Positions 60,466 to 64,000 of a stretch of DNA of 64,000 bases are shown piece by piece. The DNA is from Candidatus Gastranaerophilales bacterium (GTDB taxonomy: Bacteria; Cyanobacteriota; Vampirovibrionia; Gastranaerophilales; Gastranaerophilaceae): positions 1 through 64,000 of the forward strand of contig CALURL010000002.1 of NCBI GenBank assembly GCA_944323155.1. Direction: 5' to 3'. Made by a program: the position numbers and the translations under genes. Position 1 is the stretch's first letter; every line of letters begins with the position of its first letter. Under the pieces are notes generated by a model. That model had not been told where the DNA came from. It did no database searches and saw nothing but the letters and a program-made list of their open reading frames with translations.

Positions 60466-62343
60466 CTATATGCTTTTTATATTTAATGTTCGTAAAGAGT
60501 TAAGAATTGCAAGGATAGCAACTCCTGTATCTGCAAATACCGCTCCCCACATAGTAACTATTCCAAATGCACCAAGGATTAGAAATAAAGCTTTTATTCC
60601 TAGTGCAAACACTATATTTTGTTTTACTATTCTCATAGTTTTACGGGCAATTTTTACTGCTGTAGAAATTTTAGAAGGTTTGTCATCCATTATTACAACA
60701 TCAGCAGCTTCTATGGCAGCATCTGAACCTAATGCACCCATTGCTATTCCGACATCTGCTCTTGTTAAAACAGGTGCATCATTTATGCCGTCTCCAACAA
60801 AGATTACAGTTTTCTTTTCTGATTTTTCGTTTATAAATTCTTCAATTTTTTCGACTTTCTGCGCCGGTAAAAGTTCTGCATAAACTTTATCCAAGCCTAG
60901 TTCTTTTGCAACGCTTTCGCCAGTTATTTTGCTGTCGCCTGTTAACATAACAGTTTTGTCAACAATTTGTTTTAAGTCGTTTATTGCTGTTTTTGAGTCT
61001 GATTTTATTTCATCAGAAATAATAATGTATCCTTTGTATTCTCTATTTTGTGCCACATAGATAACCGTTCCAGCTTTGTTGACAGGTTCAAATTTAACGT
61101 TGAATTCTTCCAATAATTTTGCATTTCCGGCAAGAATTTCGTTCCTGTTGACAGTTGCTTTTACACCCTGTCCTGAGATTTCTTTTACATCTGTTACTAA
61201 GCCTGAGTCAATTGGTTTGTTGTAAGCTTCTTTTAGTGAGAATGCTATTGGATGGTTTGAATAACTTTCTGCAATTGCAGCATTTTTTAGCAATTCTTCA
61301 TTTGTTGTATTAACTGCATTTATTTCAGTGACTTTAAAGTTGCCTTTAGTAAGGGTTCCTGTTTTGTCAAAAACGATGTACTGCGGTTTTGATAGAGATT
61401 CTATATAATTACTTCCTTTTATGAGGATTCCGGCTCTTGAAGCTCCGCCTATACCACCGAAAAATCCTAATGGAATAGATATTACAAGTGCGCACGGGCA
61501 GGAAATTACAAGGAATGTAAGTGCTCGTTTTAGCCATACAATAAATTCAGCATCAGAAAATAAAAGCGGAGGTAAGATTGCAAGAATTACTGCCCCCGCA
61601 ACTACAGCAGGTGTGTAGTACCTTGCAAATTTAGTGATAAAGTTTTCTGTTTTTGCTTTTCTATTGCTGGCATGTTCAACGAGTTCAAGAATTTTTGAAA
61701 CTGTTGATTCGCAGAATATTTTTTCAACACGTATTTTTAAAACACCGTTTGTGTTAATACTTCCGCTTATGGCTTTGTCCCCTATATTCAACTCACGCGG
61801 AATAGATTCTCCAGTCAATGCAGAAGTATCAACAACAGCTTTACCTTCGACTACTTCTCCGTCAAGCGGAATTTTTTCACCTGTTTTTACGATAATTATG
61901 TCATTAATTTTAATATCTTGAGGATTTTTTTGTATTAGTTTACCATTGATTTCAATATTTGCATAATCAGGTCGGATATTCATTAAATTGGCTATTGAGC
62001 GGCGTGATTTTTCAACTGCGTTATGCTGTAAATACTCCCCAATCTGGTATAGCACCATAACCATTACAGCTTCTGGATATTCTTTTATTGCAAACGCTCC
62101 GATGGTTGCAATACTCATCAAGAAGTTTTCATCAAAGATTTCTCCCTTGAGAATATTTTTAAAAGCACGTAAAACTACATCGCCGCCGGCAAATATATAG
62201 GCAATTAAGTATATCAAGAATGCCGAAATCCCTTCCGGTTTGAATAAAACAGCCCCGGTAAATATTACTATGGCTATTAAAACTCTTACAATTGTTAATT
62301 TTTCTTTTTTGTGTTCATGATGATGTTCGTGATGATTGCACAT
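60466..62343 (-). CDS. Zinc/cadmium-type P1B ATPase
   Basis: A 625-residue heavy-metal exporter. The N-terminus is a short His-rich tail (CNHHEHHHEHKK) instead of an HMA domain. It has an A-domain TALTGESIPREL, CPC in the sixth helix (ISCPCALVISIPLG), phosphorylation DKTGTLTKG, SNHPIAFSL (HP motif) and MVGDGINDAP-like VGDGINDAPVL. The features fit the P1B-2 group (Zn, Cd, Pb). The start is ATG 62343 after GAGGT; the upstream frame is leader. It is divergent from the SmtB-type sensor. Confidence 0.93.
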   Translation of the reverse strand: MCNHHEHHHEHKKEKLTIVRVLIAIVIFTGAVLFKPEGISAFLIYLIAYIFAGGDVVLRAFKNILKGEIFDENFLMSIATIGAFAIKEYPEAVMVMVLYQIGEYLQHNAVEKSRRSIANLMNIRPDYANIEINGKLIQKNPQDIKINDIIIVKTGEKIPLDGEVVEGKAVVDTSALTGESIPRELNIGDKAISGSINTNGVLKIRVEKIFCESTVSKILELVEHASNRKAKTENFITKFARYYTPAVVAGAVILAILPPLLFSDAEFIVWLKRALTFLVISCPCALVISIPLGFFGGIGGASRAGILIKGSNYIESLSKPQYIVFDKTGTLTKGNFKVTEINAVNTTNEELLKNAAIAESYSNHPIAFSLKEAYNKPIDSGLVTDVKEISGQGVKATVNRNEILAGNAKLLEEFNVKFEPVNKAGTVIYVAQNREYKGYIIISDEIKSDSKTAINDLKQIVDKTVMLTGDSKITGESVAKELGLDKVYAELLPAQKVEKIEEFINEKSEKKTVIFVGDGINDAPVLTRADVGIAMGALGSDAAIEAADVVIMDDKPSKISTAVKIARKTMRIVKQNIVFALGIKALFLILGAFGIVTMWGAVFADTGVAILAILNSLRTLNIKSI

Positions 62344-62366
62344 AATTAATACCTCGATTGAGCACC

Positions 62367-62413
62367 TATTCAACTATATAAATATTATAATTGAATAACT
62401 ATTCAATTGTCAA
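62367..62413. promoter_or_regulatory. Operator cluster for the SmtB-type sensor
   Basis: A perfect ATTGAATA-AC-TATTCAAT inverted repeat (62390-62407) matches the style of SmtB/CzrA sites. An extra TATTCAA half-site lies at 62367-62373. CAATTGTCAA (62404-62413) also pairs with TTGACAATTG (62442-62451) across the sensor promoter. The cluster sits between the divergent ATPase and sensor genes. Confidence 0.8.
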
Positions 62414-62441
62414 GTGTTCGATTTCTAATTGTTACAAAAAT

Positions 62442-62471
62442 TTGACAATTGAGCAATTGTTAAACTATAAT
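62442..62471 (+). promoter_or_regulatory. Leaderless promoter of the zinc sensor gene
   Basis: TTGACA (62442-62447), 18 bases, perfect TATAAT (62466-62471), then exactly six bases to the ATG at 62478. There is no room for a ribosome-binding site, so the message should start at or next to the start codon. Confidence 0.65.
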
Positions 62472-62477
62472 TATATT

Positions 62478-62828
62478 ATGGATATTAAAAAAGCAGATTG
62501 CGAGGCAATAAATATTGAAATAGTTAAACAGCTCAGGCCTAATATGCCGGAGAGTGCGGTATTGAATGAATTATCAGATTTTTATAAGGTTATGGGGGAT
62601 AATACAAGAATACGGCTTTTGTGGGCGCTGGAAGAAAGCGCTTTGTGCGTAAATGATTTGGCTGTACTTTTGAATATGACAAAATCTGCGGTTTCTCATC
62701 AGTTGAAAATTCTACGAATTGCCAAACTTGTTAAATCTGAAAAACAGGGTAAAAATGTATATTATTCATTAAACGACGAACATGTTAAGACCATTTTAGA
62801 AATGGCGCTGGAACATGTTCGAGAATAA
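62478..62828 (+). CDS. ArsR/SmtB-type zinc-responsive repressor
   Basis: A 116-residue winged-helix sensor. The recognition helix is LLNMTKSAVSHQLKILR. The alpha-5 metal site is complete: D-E-H then H-V-R-E with ten residues between the His, the D-x-H-x10-H-x2-E pattern of SmtB. Cys in ADCEAI and in ALCVNDL hint at an alpha-3N site too. It starts at ATG 62478 directly after its promoter. It is divergent from the zinc-type ATPase it should control. Confidence 0.93.
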   Translation: MDIKKADCEAINIEIVKQLRPNMPESAVLNELSDFYKVMGDNTRIRLLWALEESALCVNDLAVLLNMTKSAVSHQLKILRIAKLVKSEKQGKNVYYSLNDEHVKTILEMALEHVRE

Positions 62829-62836
62829 ATTATAAT

Positions 62837-63751
62837 TTATAATTTTTGTTTGAGTTCGTTTCTAACGTCAGAAAGCGGTCCGTTATTTGGATTTACAAAA
62901 TTATAATAATATTTTTTTACATAAGTTACCGGATATTTCGGAATCCATCCTAGCTGCATGAATATTGACACTGTATCAGCACCTTGAGATAGCATAAGTT
63001 CATCTATTGTATCTTCATGCGCCGGAGAAATTGTTGAGAATATTTTTATCAGATAATCAGTGAAAGTTAGAACAGAGTATCCGGACATAACTCCAGTATC
63101 TGTAATAATCGTGCTTATTGTAAAGTCTTTATTTGTACCTAACTCAGCGAGGTTTTCAGGTAAAGCAAGTTCTTCAGAGCCGGTGTGTTCAATTTCATAC
63201 CATTCTCCGAGAAATTTTATTCTCATAACATTGGATTTAGGCATATAAATATCATCAAACTTATTGGCGATAATTGTATTTCCGTTTTTATCAACAACAC
63301 CGTATTTGTAATTTTTGCAGGTTAAAAACATTCCGCCAAACAGGATGTCTATCTTGGAATATTCATGTGGCAAAAGCATCTTGCCGTTTTCGTCGTATAA
63401 ACCATAATTATTATCATTTCCAAATTTTGCGTATTTGCCTAAAATTCTTTCAGTATGTCTGTATTTAGGCTGAACGAGGTAATTACCATTATTATCAATC
63501 AGTCCAAATTTATTTTTTTTCTGGACAATCCAGGCTGATTTCCCAAGTCTGATCAGTTTTTTGTACTGAGGTTCTACAAGAACTTGTCCGTCTTTTGTTT
63601 GAAGTCCAAAAAGATTGTCATCATTTTTAATTACTGTTAAATCTGATGCTTGAACATTCATTTGAACAGTTTCTTTTAAAGGCTCATCTGCCAGTGCTGT
63701 GCCTTGTTGAAATAATAATATTAAAGATAACAAAACCAAAAATTTTTTCAT
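62837..63751 (-). CDS. Exported WG-repeat protein
   Basis: A 304-residue protein with a signal peptide (MKKFLVLLSLILLFQQGTALA). Four WG-type repeats follow: NLFGLQTKDGQVLVEPQYKK, KFGLIDNNGNYLVQPKYRH, NYGLYDENGKMLLPHEYSK and KYGVVDKNGNTIIANKFDD. WG repeats form beta-propeller-like units and their roles are mostly unknown. The C-terminal third is helical without a motif I know. Convergent with the zinc sensor. Confidence 0.85.
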   Translation of the reverse strand: MKKFLVLLSLILLFQQGTALADEPLKETVQMNVQASDLTVIKNDDNLFGLQTKDGQVLVEPQYKKLIRLGKSAWIVQKKNKFGLIDNNGNYLVQPKYRHTERILGKYAKFGNDNNYGLYDENGKMLLPHEYSKIDILFGGMFLTCKNYKYGVVDKNGNTIIANKFDDIYMPKSNVMRIKFLGEWYEIEHTGSEELALPENLAELGTNKDFTISTIITDTGVMSGYSVLTFTDYLIKIFSTISPAHEDTIDELMLSQGADTVSIFMQLGWIPKYPVTYVKKYYYNFVNPNNGPLSDVRNELKQKL

Positions 63752-63809
63752 ACATATATAATACCATAATATTAAAATTTGTGGTATAATTTTTTTGAAG
63801 AGGTTGATT

Positions 63810-64000
63810 GTGAAGTTATCGAAAAAGTCAAAAATTATTATATCTGCAGCATCTGCCGTGGTTATTCTGGCAGCGGCGCCTTTTGCTGTTTATTTAAAAG
63901 TTCTTCCTTGGGCAGTTGCTAACCCTGAGGTTATTAATTATACAGAAAGCATGCTTAAAAAATACGCAGGACTCGATTTGAATGTTGTTAATCCTGTTTT
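63810..64000 (+). CDS. Start of an AsmA/TamB-like envelope protein (truncated by the window)
   Basis: The open frame runs off the window. GTG 63810 follows GAAGAGG, and an extended -10 box TGGTATAAT lies at 63782-63790. The first 63 residues give a basic N-terminus, a signal-anchor helix (ISAASAVVILAAAPFAVYL) and VNPEVINYTE-like text followed by MLKKYAGLDLNVVNPV, the usual opening of AsmA/TamB-family proteins that bridge to the outer membrane. The call is tentative with so little sequence. Confidence 0.55.
   Translation, partial: MKLSKKSKIIISAASAVVILAAAPFAVYLKVLPWAVANPEVINYTESMLKKYAGLDLNVVNPV

Noticed and set aside
60392..60883. Plus-strand open frame antisense to the zinc ATPase
   Set aside because: It mirrors a highly conserved P-type ATPase gene and carries no motif of its own.
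1..64000. Prophage, insertion sequences, tRNA or rRNA genes
   Set aside because: I saw no integrase, transposase, terminal inverted repeats, tRNA-like cloverleaf with a CCA end, or rRNA stretch in any intergenic gap.

Overview
This is an AT-rich, gene-dense chromosomal window with no rRNA, tRNA, phage, insertion sequence or CRISPR array that I can see. The best guess for the host is an uncultured gut bacterium of the Vampirovibrionia (Melainabacteria), probably order Gastranaerophilales. This is inferred from the many FTLAEVL-type pilin-like proteins, several lineage-restricted proteins with a shared N-terminal tag-like motif, and a diderm envelope: Kdo synthesis (kdsC, kdsD), a TolC-type outer-membrane channel, an EmrAB-type pump and the start of a TamB/AsmA-like protein. 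No marker gene settles the taxonomy.

Layout. 0.3-5.6 kb is a surface-polysaccharide region: a nucleotidyltransferase-kinase fusion with an in-frame G10 tract, a HAD phosphatase, a heptosyltransferase-like protein, a GT4 glycosyltransferase and a glycosyltransferase broken at an A6 run. 5.7-8.6 kb has an ankyrin protein, an orphan NarL-type regulator and the first poly-G prepilin. 8.8-21.4 kb carries nadB-nadC, two lineage-specific membrane proteins, a CheR-like methyltransferase, a HEAT protein, queC, DUF366, a SPOR protein, surE, an intergenic region with a candidate small RNA and a 63-bp tandem repeat, serine dehydratase (sdaAB-sdaAA) and coaX. 21.4-32 kb holds rex, pdxJ, murT, a YtxH/DUF948 cluster, rluD, lspA and leuS. 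32.3-41.9 kb is murC-murB-ddl-ftsQ, nadE, rpmI-rplT, yajQ, the second poly-G prepilin and panD. 42-50 kb (minus strand) has a GH13 enzyme with two large membrane proteins, uppP, queD, kdsC and kdsD. 50-64 kb has an ADP-ribosyltransferase-like protein, an ion transporter, the third poly-G prepilin, an EmrAB/TolC/MarR efflux locus with a clear operator, a candidate small RNA, and a zinc-type P-type ATPase with a divergent SmtB-like sensor.

The most striking signal is a set of four exact G10 tracts in AT-rich DNA, all in the context ACG10CA. Three lie near the 5' ends of prepilin genes that share a start peptide (MKxLxRxx[Y/H]) and a conserved block after the tract. In each, the frame from the start codon ends in a stop 4-6 codons after the tract, while a change equal to one extra G (or two fewer) joins it exactly to an intact pilin. 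The fourth tract lies in the polysaccharide nucleotidyltransferase, which is in frame at G10. This suggests coordinated on/off switching of surface pilins and glycans, by DNA slippage, transcriptional slippage or ribosomal frameshifting.

Other points: two repressor genes (rex and the SmtB-like gene) appear to have leaderless promoters; NadE has a degenerate glutaminase domain with Ser in place of the catalytic Cys; two candidate small RNAs present Shine-Dalgarno-like or anti-Shine-Dalgarno-like loops; and several lineage-specific proteins share an N-terminal F-T-S-S-like motif.
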